From contig DAOSXA010000003.1 of NCBI GenBank assembly GCA_035380245.1, positions 124,001-188,000 on the forward strand: DNA of 64,000 nt, read 5' to 3'. Below, in pieces: positions 43,019 to 52,349 of this stretch. This DNA is from Candidatus Zixiibacteriota bacterium. Its GTDB lineage: Bacteria > Zixibacteria > MSB-5A5 > GN15 > FEB-12. Each line of letters begins with the position of its first letter. Position 1 is the first letter of the stretch. The position numbers were made by a program, and so were the translations under genes. The notes under the pieces were generated by a model that had not been told where the DNA came from, did no database searches, and worked only from the letters and a program-made list of their open reading frames with translations.

Positions 43019-45682
43019 TTGCGTAAACAACTATGTCAGTTGTTGCTGCTTCTACCGGTCTTACTGCTGATAATCGCCGCGCCCCCGGCGCAGGCAGGCA
43101 CGAGCGGCAAAGTATCGGGAGAAGTTATCGACTCTGAGACAGGTGAACCGGTAGTGGGGGCAACGGTACGGGTGTCGGAAACCAATCTGGCCACTAAAAC
43201 GGATGATGACGGTGAGTTTTTTATCATCAACATCCCGGTCGGCAAATATGATCTGACAGTGACTTCTGTCGGTTATGAAGCCGTCCAGAAACGCCAGGTT
43301 CGGGTTCTGGTTGATCTGACGACGCCCGTTGATTTCGAGTTGGATCGACAGACGATTGAACTGGGACAGGAAGTTGTCGTGTATGCGACCAATCCTGTGA
43401 TCCAACAGGACCTGACCGAGTCAAAGATCATTTTCACATCCGATCGGCTCAAGAACCTGCCAAACATTGAGACGGTCCAGTCAGTTCTGACCAATTATCC
43501 CGGCGTAGTGGTCCAGGACGGCGATCTGCATATTCGCGGTGGTCGTTCGGGACAGGTTTCGTACTACTACGATGGATTCTCGGTTCAGGATCCGTTCTAT
43601 TCGTCTACTGGTATTCGAATCATCCCAGGTGCACTTGAGGAGCTGTCACTGACTTCGGGTGGCTACACCGCCGAATACGGCGATGCCATGTCCGGGGTGG
43701 TGAACGCGGTTACGCGCGAGGGTGGTCCCGAATATCATGGCGGGATTCGTATGTACGAAGGGGCAACGCGACCTTATGACGTCAGTCAGGGGACCTGGGG
43801 TGAAATGAAGCGGACGGGAAACCGCTCCCTGGGATTCGATTTATCCGGTCCTATTCCGGGTTTGTCGGGCAAGAGATATAATTTCTTTGCCGCCGGTGAA
43901 TACCTGACTGATGCCGGATACTTGCCGCACGACGGCATCACCTCTTATTCCTTTACTTCCAAACTGACGGCTCAACCCGGTCCTCATCTGAAGTTGAATG
44001 CCAATCTGAGTTATTACCAGTCGGATGGTGATATATATGAGCACCGCGATGTTAACGGTGTCTCATACGACTTCAATCTGGACGGCTTGCCGTCGTTTGA
44101 AAAAGAAGCCTATCTGTTCGGTATCACAGCCAACTACAATATTAATGAGAGACTGATCTTCACTTCCAGTATGAACCGATTCCGTACCTACACCCATACG
44201 GCGCCTTCCCAGTATATGGATACCTATTGGGATGAATGGGATGGATACGGCGTCGATGAATCCGGCGAATACAACGGGACCATTCAGGATGATAACTATT
44301 TGGGTTATCAGGATTTCGAAGATCCTTATCAGGCGGTTGGCTTCACCGTCGGCGACGACTACAATCCGATTTTTCAACGGCGCGAGGCGATTTACAATGC
44401 AGGTCGAGTCGGTTTGCTGGCCCAGCTTCATAAATCGCATCAAGCCAAGATCGGCTTTGAATACCGCCGTTATGATATTGACTGGGATTCCAAGCAGTTC
44501 TACAACAGCAATCCTTACGGAGAGAAATACACCTCGAATCCGTATTATTTGTCGGGCTTCCTGAATGATAAAATGGAGTTCCAGGACCTGGTGGTGAATC
44601 TGGGTATGCGTATAGATTATCGCAACGCCGATATCAAATACAACGCAGCACCGTCGGAAGCCTCCCCAATTTGGGAAAAGGCGGAATCTCGAACTCGAGT
44701 TTCCCCGCGTCTGGGTGTCTCTTTCCCGTTGGCGGAACACACCGTCATGCATTTCAACTATGGTGTGTATTATCAGGTCCCTCAATACCAATATATGTAT
44801 ACCAACCTTCAGGGAGACCTGAGTACCGGATTACCGTTGCTGGGTAATCCGAATCTTGAACCGGAACAGACCATATCCTATGAGTTGGGTCTTGACCACA
44901 TGCTCACGCCTAGTCTGCGAATTGATATAACAGCTTATTCCAAGGATATCGAGGACCTGGTAACTACCCGCGAACTCTCGGCCCTGGGTGTCGGGAGTTT
45001 TGCCGTGATCTACGACAACGGCGATCATGGTACGGTTAAGGGATTCGATGTCGCTCTCGAAAAACTGGCCGGAAACGGTCCGTTAAGCGCATCGATCTCA
45101 TACGGTTATATGCAAGCCACGGGTATTAACTCTTCCGCAACCGAACCATACTATACCTATCTGAGTTCCACTACCGATACCCTAGCCCCCAAGACCGAAT
45201 ACCCGCTTGACTATGATCAGCGTCATACGGTCACCGCGGTTGTCGACTTGCGTATCCCTGAAAAATGGGGCGGCAAGTTCCTGGGAATGTCGCTTCCGGG
45301 TGCATGGGGAATCAATATGGTCGGACACTACGGTTCAGGTTTGCCTTACACTCCGACCGATGCCTTTGGCAACCGCCTCGGTGAGAGAAACGAGGCCCGT
45401 TTACCGGCCACGTTTACGGTTGATACGCGCTTAAACAAGGATTTCAACTTCAGTGCTTATCAAGCGGTGTTTTTCCTCGAGGTTGACAACTTATTCGACC
45501 GGCGTAACGTCCTGAACGTATACTCCCGAACCGGTCAACCCGATGATGACGGTCAACAGTCCGAGGCCAGCCTGGCGACCAACGCCGATTTGGCTGAGCG
45601 TCTGGATACATTATATGACCTCGATCCCCAAAACTACTCTACACCGCGGACGATGCGTCTCGGGGTAGAGCTTCACTTCTAA
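43019..45682 (+). CDS. SusC-like TonB-dependent outer-membrane receptor
   Basis: 887 residues from a TTG start with GAGGAGG 8 bases upstream. A signal peptide (LCQLLLLLPVLLLIIAAPPA) is followed by a carboxypeptidase-regulatory-like beta-sandwich (VSGEVIDSETGEPVVGATVR). The plug domain follows (LRIRGGRSGQ-type DLHIRGGRSGQVSYYYDGFS, TSGGYTAEYGDAMSGVVNAV) and then a beta-barrel rich in aromatic strands. The last residues, RTMRLGVELHF, match the C-terminal barrel signature. It imports an unknown ligand using TonB energy. It is the first gene of a triad with a Por-sorted protein and a PorV-like protein. Confidence 0.93.
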   Translation: MRKQLCQLLLLLPVLLLIIAAPPAQAGTSGKVSGEVIDSETGEPVVGATVRVSETNLATKTDDDGEFFIINIPVGKYDLTVTSVGYEAVQKRQVRVLVDLTTPVDFELDRQTIELGQEVVVYATNPVIQQDLTESKIIFTSDRLKNLPNIETVQSVLTNYPGVVVQDGDLHIRGGRSGQVSYYYDGFSVQDPFYSSTGIRIIPGALEELSLTSGGYTAEYGDAMSGVVNAVTREGGPEYHGGIRMYEGATRPYDVSQGTWGEMKRTGNRSLGFDLSGPIPGLSGKRYNFFAAGEYLTDAGYLPHDGITSYSFTSKLTAQPGPHLKLNANLSYYQSDGDIYEHRDVNGVSYDFNLDGLPSFEKEAYLFGITANYNINERLIFTSSMNRFRTYTHTAPSQYMDTYWDEWDGYGVDESGEYNGTIQDDNYLGYQDFEDPYQAVGFTVGDDYNPIFQRREAIYNAGRVGLLAQLHKSHQAKIGFEYRRYDIDWDSKQFYNSNPYGEKYTSNPYYLSGFLNDKMEFQDLVVNLGMRIDYRNADIKYNAAPSEASPIWEKAESRTRVSPRLGVSFPLAEHTVMHFNYGVYYQVPQYQYMYTNLQGDLSTGLPLLGNPNLEPEQTISYELGLDHMLTPSLRIDITAYSKDIEDLVTTRELSALGVGSFAVIYDNGDHGTVKGFDVALEKLAGNGPLSASISYGYMQATGINSSATEPYYTYLSSTTDTLAPKTEYPLDYDQRHTVTAVVDLRIPEKWGGKFLGMSLPGAWGINMVGHYGSGLPYTPTDAFGNRLGERNEARLPATFTVDTRLNKDFNFSAYQAVFFLEVDNLFDRRNVLNVYSRTGQPDDDGQQSEASLATNADLAERLDTLYDLDPQNYSTPRTMRLGVELHF

Positions 45683-45696
45683 GGAGCGGTGCAGCA

Positions 45697-48435
45697 ATGA
45701 AGACAAAACACGCGCTTCTCGTTTGGGGCCTGCTTCTTTTGGTCGGATTCTGCCTGGTGGGCTCATCAGCTCTGGCAAAAAAGCCGCCCACTCCGGGTGA
45801 GTCGATTTCGCCGCCGCAGGACAGAGGTCCGCAATACTCGCCCCAGCCGAGCACGGTGGATATGATTACCCACAACAAGGGTAATATCGTGACCACTATC
45901 GACAACTTTGGATACATCGGTGGCTACAGTTACTATGGATATCCATCAGGTGAATGGCCGCGTAATTCCGGTCACGACTACCTGGCTGAAATCCGTTACT
46001 GGATGGGTGCCGTCACGCCCTCCGGTGATACTCTGGTTGCCAATACCGTTGATGATTTCCAGGCGATGCCGATGCCGGTGAACGGACAGGATGATTATCT
46101 GATCTATCTGTCGACCGACTCGACTCGCTATTATGAATACAATACAACCGACACCGTCGGTTTGGCGCTCGGATATCCCGCTAACGGCTGGCGGGTATGG
46201 GATCCGGTCGCTGATACATACGACTACAACCAGAATTATGATCCCCTGGCGACAGCTTACCAGCCGGGTGGTCCGACTTCATTGCAGGAGTCGTTCTACC
46301 GCTTCAACGATGCCGCTTCCGGCAGCTCTCTTATGGGGCTGGAATTGACGCATAAAGTGATGCAGTGGAACTACTGTTATAATGAGGACTTCACTTTCGT
46401 GGTGATCGAAATCACAAATACATCGGATATCGATTATTACGACTTTGCCGTTGGACTCTACATTGATATAGATGTCGGCGGCCTTGACGGGACCGGTGAA
46501 AACGGTCGTCTGGGCGACATGGTGGCCTACGACGCTGAAGAAAACCTGGCTTGGATTTATGATCAGGACGGCGAAGATCCGGGCTGGGGGCGTGATGTCA
46601 CGACCGGCATCATGGGCACCAAATATGTCGAGACGCCGGACAATATCGGAATGACCTCCTTCCGGTCAGGCTACTGGGAAGCGGTGTCGGATATCGATGA
46701 TGCGGAAATGTATGAGTTGATTTCAACTGATATATTCGATGAATCACTTCCTCCCACGGACCAGTACTATATCCAATGTACTCGCGGTATTGATCTTACG
46801 GCCGGTAAGACAGTACGTATTGTCTACGCGCTGATTGCCGGTGCTGACGAGACTGAGTTCCGCGAGAACGCAGCGCTGGCCCAGGAGCTTTATGACAACA
46901 ACTTCATCGGTCCGCAGCCTCCGGCTACGCCGGTGCTTCGTGCCCGCGCGGGAGACGGTAAGGTTTATCTCTCCTGGACTGACACCTCTGAGGTCAGCCT
47001 CGATCCGATGACCGGTGTTGCCGACTTCGTTGGTTACAAGCTCTATCGCTCGGATAATCAGGGAAAAACCTGGGGCACTGAAATTCACAATACCGGCAAC
47101 GACTGTCTCGATCTGGATTATGAGACGTTGGCTTCGTATACGATAGGTTCCCCCGGTGATCCGATTCAGCATTCCTATATTGATACCGGTCTCTACAACG
47201 GTGTGGAGTACTGGTATTGTTTGGTTGCTTTTGATGACGGAGATTCGGCCACCGGCATCGATCCGCTACAGAGCGGATTCGGAGTGGCGGACGAAGTGTC
47301 AAACACGGTATCTGTTACCCCGACGGTCGATCCGGCTGGTTTCTACGATGCCGCGGCCACGATTGACCATGTCTATACCGGACCGGATCAGCCTTCCGAC
47401 GGTACTGTGTATCCGGTCATCTTCGACGAGTCAAAGCTGACCGGTGACGAATACCAGGTTGTGTTCGAGAATGGCGAGGATATTACCTACTGGCACCTGA
47501 TCAATGTTACCACCGGCGATACGTTGCTGGCTTATCAGACTCGTGTCACCGGTGAAGCCGATTTGTACGAAGTTGCCGAGGGTGTTCGGGTGGTCGTGCG
47601 TAACGGTGATCGCGTTCCGGCTTATGTCGGACAAACGAGTTTCGCCGGAGCCGACACCACCATTCCTCTGGACAATTTCTTCGGAGTAGCTCTTCCGGTA
47701 TTGACCGGCGAAGAGGATTACGTCTGGAGTGATGAGCCTTTCCGAGCCACGTACGAATTTCGTTATACGGGTGATTCGACCCGTGCTAACTGGGTCGGTG
47801 ACGGTTTCTACGGAACCGACTATGTATACTGGGTCCCCTACGAATGCTGGAATACGACTACCGGGCAGCGAGTCTCGATGGCAATTTGGGATTATGACGA
47901 CAACGATGTCTGGGACGTATACGACGATATTTGTATCGTCAATTATCCCTACGACTCGCTCAATTCGGTAACAGCGTATGCCTTCCCGTACTGCTATTCC
48001 TGGTTGTTCAATTTCTCCGAGGAGGGTTATAATCCTTCCGTCGGCGAGGTGTTCACGGTTTATTCGGCGCCGCTCAACGGCACCTCGGATGCCTTCATGT
48101 TCACAACCGACGGTGTCAACGCTGCGGCGGCGGCAACCGAGCTGGGTGATATCAAGGCGGTTCCGAATCCTTATTACGGCCGTTACAGCGCAATGATTGA
48201 GACCGGTGAAGGAGAATCGGTAATCAGGTTCATTAATTTGCCCGACAAGTGTACGATCAGAATATACACCCTGTCGGGTGACCTGGTGACCACCATCGAT
48301 CACGACAACGGCGAGGGAGAAGCCGAGTGGAACCTGCAGAGTTCCAACCATCAGCAAGTTGCCTCCGGCATATATCTCTTCCACGTCGATTCGGAGTACG
48401 GTGAACGGCTTGGCCGATTCGCCGTGATTAAGTGA
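45697..48435 (+). CDS. Large secreted protein with FN3-like region and Por C-terminal sorting domain
   Basis: 912 residues; start 14 bases after the receptor stop, with AAGGAGCGG upstream. A signal peptide ends near SSALAKK. The region of about 90-390 is a beta-rich, aromatic domain of unknown family. FN3-like strands occupy about 410-540 (RAGDGKVYLSWTD, GVEYWYCLVAFDDGDS). The final 95 residues (AVPNPYYGRYSAM...IYTLSGDLV...ASGIYLFHV) form a FlgD-like/type IX sorting domain. It is probably displayed on the surface or released, and may be the partner of the receptor encoded upstream. Function unknown. Confidence 0.85.
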   Translation: MKTKHALLVWGLLLLVGFCLVGSSALAKKPPTPGESISPPQDRGPQYSPQPSTVDMITHNKGNIVTTIDNFGYIGGYSYYGYPSGEWPRNSGHDYLAEIRYWMGAVTPSGDTLVANTVDDFQAMPMPVNGQDDYLIYLSTDSTRYYEYNTTDTVGLALGYPANGWRVWDPVADTYDYNQNYDPLATAYQPGGPTSLQESFYRFNDAASGSSLMGLELTHKVMQWNYCYNEDFTFVVIEITNTSDIDYYDFAVGLYIDIDVGGLDGTGENGRLGDMVAYDAEENLAWIYDQDGEDPGWGRDVTTGIMGTKYVETPDNIGMTSFRSGYWEAVSDIDDAEMYELISTDIFDESLPPTDQYYIQCTRGIDLTAGKTVRIVYALIAGADETEFRENAALAQELYDNNFIGPQPPATPVLRARAGDGKVYLSWTDTSEVSLDPMTGVADFVGYKLYRSDNQGKTWGTEIHNTGNDCLDLDYETLASYTIGSPGDPIQHSYIDTGLYNGVEYWYCLVAFDDGDSATGIDPLQSGFGVADEVSNTVSVTPTVDPAGFYDAAATIDHVYTGPDQPSDGTVYPVIFDESKLTGDEYQVVFENGEDITYWHLINVTTGDTLLAYQTRVTGEADLYEVAEGVRVVVRNGDRVPAYVGQTSFAGADTTIPLDNFFGVALPVLTGEEDYVWSDEPFRATYEFRYTGDSTRANWVGDGFYGTDYVYWVPYECWNTTTGQRVSMAIWDYDDNDVWDVYDDICIVNYPYDSLNSVTAYAFPYCYSWLFNFSEEGYNPSVGEVFTVYSAPLNGTSDAFMFTTDGVNAAAAATELGDIKAVPNPYYGRYSAMIETGEGESVIRFINLPDKCTIRIYTLSGDLVTTIDHDNGEGEAEWNLQSSNHQQVASGIYLFHVDSEYGERLGRFAVIK

Positions 48436-48446
48436 GGAGGTCCACG

Positions 48447-49445
48447 ATGAAAAAGATTATTACAGTCTTGTTGATCGTTTTCATAGCTGGCGCCGCCTCT
48501 GCCGGTGAATCGAAAGTAGGTACCAGCGGTGCTCAGTTCCTGAAGATCGGGGTTGGGTCGCGATACAACGGTATGGGTGAGGCCTCTTCGGCCGTAGCCA
48601 ACGATATCTATGCGACCTACTGGAATCCGGCGGGACTGGCTCAGGTTGAAAACTGGTCGGTCGGTTTTACCAACGTTAACTGGTTCCTCGATATTGACCT
48701 GAACTATTTCGGTTTCGCTCGATATTTTGAGGATATCGGTACGTTCGGGGTCTCGGCAACCGTTCTGTCAATGGACGAGCAGGAGATCACTACCTTCGAG
48801 GAGGAGAACGGCACTGGTCAAACCTATACGGCTGCGTCTTACGCGGTAGGTCTTTCGTATGCTCGTCAGTTGACCGCTAAGTTCGCCTTCGGAGCGACGT
48901 TTAAGTACGTCGGCGAGCGGATCGACAACGAAAACGCTTCGACCTTTGCCTTCGATTTTGGCACCATGATGCACACCGGCTGGCGCTCGCTGCGTTTCGG
49001 TATGTGTATCTCGAACATGGGGCCTGAAATGAAATTCTCCGGTTCGGATCTTGACGTAAGTTACGATGAACTGCTGGGTACGGGAGCCAATGAGACGATC
49101 GGCGCCTCGGTCAAGACGACCGAATACGAACTGCCGATGACCTTCCGCTTCGGCGTCGCCTATGACGTCAACACCGGGGCGAAGAGCATGCTCACACTGA
49201 GTGGAGAACTCAAGCACCCCAATGACTTTAACCAGCAGGGTTCGGTCGGAGCCGAGTGGGCCTGGGATGAGACTTTCTTTGTCCGGTCCGGTTACAAAAT
49301 GGGTTACGATGAAGAGACCTTGTCGTTCGGAGCCGGATTATCGACCAACATTTCGAACGATACGGAGTTGTTGATCGATTACTCCTGGCAGGATTTCGGA
49401 CGTCTGGATAACACCCATCGGTTTTCGGTTGGATTCTCGTTCTGA
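48447..49445 (+). CDS. PorV/PorQ-family outer-membrane protein
   Basis: 332 residues from the ATG at 48447, which has GAGGAGG ahead of it; a GTG at 48432 would overlap that site. Signal peptide MKKIITVLLIVFIAGAASA. The early motif AQFLKIGVGSRYNGMGEASS with AVANDIYATYWNPAGLA is the PorV/PorQ signature, and the rest is a FadL-like beta-barrel ending HRFSVGFSF. PorV shuttles type IX cargo to the attachment complex. That the two other large genes carry Por C-terminal domains suits this, though PorV/PorQ-family members have diverse roles. Confidence 0.92.
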   Translation: MKKIITVLLIVFIAGAASAGESKVGTSGAQFLKIGVGSRYNGMGEASSAVANDIYATYWNPAGLAQVENWSVGFTNVNWFLDIDLNYFGFARYFEDIGTFGVSATVLSMDEQEITTFEEENGTGQTYTAASYAVGLSYARQLTAKFAFGATFKYVGERIDNENASTFAFDFGTMMHTGWRSLRFGMCISNMGPEMKFSGSDLDVSYDELLGTGANETIGASVKTTEYELPMTFRFGVAYDVNTGAKSMLTLSGELKHPNDFNQQGSVGAEWAWDETFFVRSGYKMGYDEETLSFGAGLSTNISNDTELLIDYSWQDFGRLDNTHRFSVGFSF

Positions 49446-49469
49446 GATATTAGTATCTTGATCAGTCAA

Positions 49470-49500
49470 AGCCCTCGTCCGTGCGGCGAGGGCTTTTTTT
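49470..49500 (+). terminator. Rho-independent terminator of the receptor/PorV triad
   Basis: An 8-bp stem AGCCCTCG / CGAGGGCT with a nine-base loop is followed by a run of T. It lies about 25 bases after the PorV-family stop codon. Confidence 0.93.
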
Positions 49501-49584
49501 GATGTATCACGGCTGGACAACAGGGGTAAAACAAATATAAATTACGGGAAACTAGGAATCTGAATTGTGCAGGAGACTGATCTG

Positions 49585-51171
49585 ATGATATCGGTAAAGC
49601 GGGTGATTCTATTAGTCGGTTTGTTGGGGGGATTGGCCTGTGGCTCGGTAACGGCGCAGGGATATGCCGATCGGAGTGTTGCGGCTCTGTCGGACTACTT
49701 CGACCTGCTGGCTTCCGGTAATTACGATATTGCTCCGGACCTATGGTGGGGACCTTCGCTAAAGCGGGGGACCAAGTTCGGAATCGAATTCACCGGTATA
49801 CCGATGAAGTTCGACTGTGTGTCTCCGATCGTAAGAGATCTGGATTTGTATCGGCCTTACTTGATCTCGCCGGTGCAGCAAGTAAAGGAACTTGACGGTC
49901 GCTTTGCGAGGCTCGAGTTCAACCAGATGATCGGCACGAACCGAGTGATCTACTACTATTACACTTATTATGACGGTCGCTATTTCTGGCTGGTGTATCC
50001 GCAGGATTGCTATGCTCAGGACTGGTCTGTCAGCGAGACGAAGTATTTCAGGATTCATCGAGATCCGTTGTGTATACCACCCAATCAGATTGCCCTGGAT
50101 GAAGCTGATCGTTTCGTGGAGCGCATCGTCAGGGAGTTAGAGATACCCAAGGCCGATTTTGAGACAATCGCCCGAGAGAAGATTGACTATTTCTATTGCC
50201 ATGACGATTCAACGGTGATGCAGATAACCGGCTATTTGGTCAAGGGTATGCTCGATCAGGCATCCAACGACATGATTTCAGCATTCTTCCCGCACTACCA
50301 TGAACTCATGCACCTTTTAGTAAATATCAAACTCAAGAAATTGCCTTATTACACGCAGCCGATCATGAAGGAAGGACTAGCGGTGGCGATGGGGGGACGC
50401 TGGGGTAAGGAGCCTGAGGCTCTTATGGAGTTGGGAGCATTTCTATATCTTGATAAGATAATCGATTTCGATTCGCTGCTTACGATGCGGTTCTATGAAT
50501 CAAGTGCTACCGCCGACATAGCTTACCCGATGACCGGTCTTTTCAGTGCTTATCTTTGGGAACGGCTCGGCCCCGATGGTTACGTAGATGTATACCGGGT
50601 ATTGTCAGGATCGAATTTCAATCAGGTATACAGCATGACCATCAACGACGTAAAAATGGGGATAACGGCCGTTACCGGTGATCCCGACTGGATGACTCTG
50701 GACAGTTTGTTCACCGAATATGCCAGGGAGGTACGGATCACCAATCGTGGATTACTGCCCGGAACGACCGGTAAAGGTAAGCCGGTGTATGAAGATGACA
50801 AGGTAACGATATCTCGCGACGGCGACTGGTTGAATTTCCGCTTTTCGTTAAAACCCGGAGATTCGCTCAGCGGCAATTTGCTGTTCAATCATGTCCCGGA
50901 ATTGCAAAATGTGGTTTCCGATCTGTTTATGGAGCAATACCTCGACGGCCGTGCTTTCCCCGGAGCGCGGTATGGATTACGGTTCGACCGTAATGAAGCG
51001 GGATTATATGATTATGCGACCAATTACCTGGTGGCTAAATATGTCTTCTCGTTCAGTCCGTCGGATGACTATATCAACACAGCCGGAAATGTGATTGCCA
51101 TGAGACTCAAAAAGGAGCTTGTTGGGGACATCAAGTTCGAAGCGGAGGATCTGCAATTACTGAATCAATGA
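49585..51171 (+). CDS. Secreted gluzincin-type HExxH metallopeptidase
   Basis: 528 residues from the ATG at 49585 (AGGAGA 8 bases upstream); a GTG at 49567 lies before the ribosome site. Signal peptide ends near GSVTAQG. H239-E240-L-M-H243 with E263 twenty residues on (MKEGLAVAMGG) is the HExxH...E zinc site of gluzincins. The domain around it (about 150-390) is helical, resembling M1-like peptidases of unassigned family. The C-terminal 140 residues are beta-rich (WLNFRFSLKPGDSLSGN). It probably cleaves peptides in the periplasm or outside. Its substrate is unknown. It is followed 17 bases later by rmuC. Confidence 0.85.
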   Translation: MISVKRVILLVGLLGGLACGSVTAQGYADRSVAALSDYFDLLASGNYDIAPDLWWGPSLKRGTKFGIEFTGIPMKFDCVSPIVRDLDLYRPYLISPVQQVKELDGRFARLEFNQMIGTNRVIYYYYTYYDGRYFWLVYPQDCYAQDWSVSETKYFRIHRDPLCIPPNQIALDEADRFVERIVRELEIPKADFETIAREKIDYFYCHDDSTVMQITGYLVKGMLDQASNDMISAFFPHYHELMHLLVNIKLKKLPYYTQPIMKEGLAVAMGGRWGKEPEALMELGAFLYLDKIIDFDSLLTMRFYESSATADIAYPMTGLFSAYLWERLGPDGYVDVYRVLSGSNFNQVYSMTINDVKMGITAVTGDPDWMTLDSLFTEYAREVRITNRGLLPGTTGKGKPVYEDDKVTISRDGDWLNFRFSLKPGDSLSGNLLFNHVPELQNVVSDLFMEQYLDGRAFPGARYGLRFDRNEAGLYDYATNYLVAKYVFSFSPSDDYINTAGNVIAMRLKKELVGDIKFEAEDLQLLNQ

Positions 51172-51188
51172 CAGGAGTCCGGCGCTAG

Positions 51189-52259
51189 ATGAGTTCGGTC
51201 GATATTGCCGTAGTTATCGGCTTTGCCGGTTTGTTATTCTTACTGCTCTGGCTGGTGATCAATCTCAGGCGGCGTCTTACCGGCGGCGGAGATGATCGGT
51301 CCGAAGCCCGGTTGGAATCTCTTAAGGCTGATATTATCCAGAAGCAGATGGAGGGGTTCATATCTCTCAAGGACTCACTGGATCAAACCGGTCGGCAGAT
51401 TGGGGAGCGGCTTTCTGAGGGGACATCCAGTCTGGATCGGCGCATGGCTCAATTCGGAGAAATTGAGAATCAACTCGGTCGTCTGGCCGTCCAGACCAAG
51501 AATCTGGAGCAGATCGGCGGCAACATTCAGTCATTGTCGGAATTGCTCAAACCACCGCAGTTGAGGGGCGCTCTCGGGGAAATCCTGCTCGAAAACCTGC
51601 TTAGCCAGATTCTTCCGCAAAGCCTTTATGAAACGCAATACCGCCTCGCCGACGGCAAACGTGTCGATGCCGTGATAAAACTGGCTGATCGCCTGCTCCC
51701 GATCGATTCGAAATTCCCGCTGGAGGCATTCAGACGCATGAGCAGCGAAGGCGAAGAGGCGGATGTCAAAGAGCTGAATCGGGTGTTGAAGAAACATATC
51801 GAGGACATTGCAAGTAAATATATCCGACCCGATGAACAGACCACCGATATCGCCCTCATGTATATCCCGTCGGAGGCGGTTTATTACCGGTTTGTTTCTC
51901 AAGATGACTGCGCCGGGCTGGATCAGGCGCTGGCTCGGAACGTTATCCCGAGTTCTCCCGGGCACCTTTATGCGTTTCTTGCATCGCTCCGAGCTGTTTA
52001 CACACAGGCCGGACTGGCCGGTTCCAGCCGCGAGTTGGTAGCCGGATTGAATCGACTCAAGGAATCGTTGGAACGACTGGTTGGCTTCAACGACCGCATG
52101 GAAAGTTCGCACCGTCGATTGGGGGCGGTACTTACCTCGACCAAAAGCGAATTAAGCCGTGTCCGTAGCGAACTGGAACGTTTACAAGCCGGTGACAGCC
52201 ATCCCGAAAGTCAGTCACAAGAGTCTTCAGCTAACGACGATGACATGTTTAGTGGTTGA
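51189..52259 (+). CDS. rmuC: DNA recombination protein RmuC
   Basis: 356 residues. An N-terminal membrane helix (VDIAVVIGFAGLLFLLLWLV) is followed by a coiled coil (about 40-120) and the RmuC nuclease-like domain: PPQLRGALGEILLENLLSQI, YRLADGKRVDAVIKLADRLL, PIDSKFPLEAFRRM, DIALMYIPSEAVYYRFV. RmuC limits inversions at short repeats and has a PD-(D/E)XK-like fold. The C-terminus ends in a short acidic, disordered tail. Confidence 0.94.
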   Translation: MSSVDIAVVIGFAGLLFLLLWLVINLRRRLTGGGDDRSEARLESLKADIIQKQMEGFISLKDSLDQTGRQIGERLSEGTSSLDRRMAQFGEIENQLGRLAVQTKNLEQIGGNIQSLSELLKPPQLRGALGEILLENLLSQILPQSLYETQYRLADGKRVDAVIKLADRLLPIDSKFPLEAFRRMSSEGEEADVKELNRVLKKHIEDIASKYIRPDEQTTDIALMYIPSEAVYYRFVSQDDCAGLDQALARNVIPSSPGHLYAFLASLRAVYTQAGLAGSSRELVAGLNRLKESLERLVGFNDRMESSHRRLGAVLTSTKSELSRVRSELERLQAGDSHPESQSQESSANDDDMFSG

Positions 52260-52349
52260 TCCTGCCCGCCTTTCTTGTAACTTTTAATCGATCTCCCGAA
52301 ACCCGGAGCGATTACGGTTGTTAATAGAAAGCGACGGCAGGAAGAACAC

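Noticed and set aside
47431..48384. 317-residue minus-strand frame
   Set aside because: Shadow of the Por-sorted 912-residue protein; no recognisable features.
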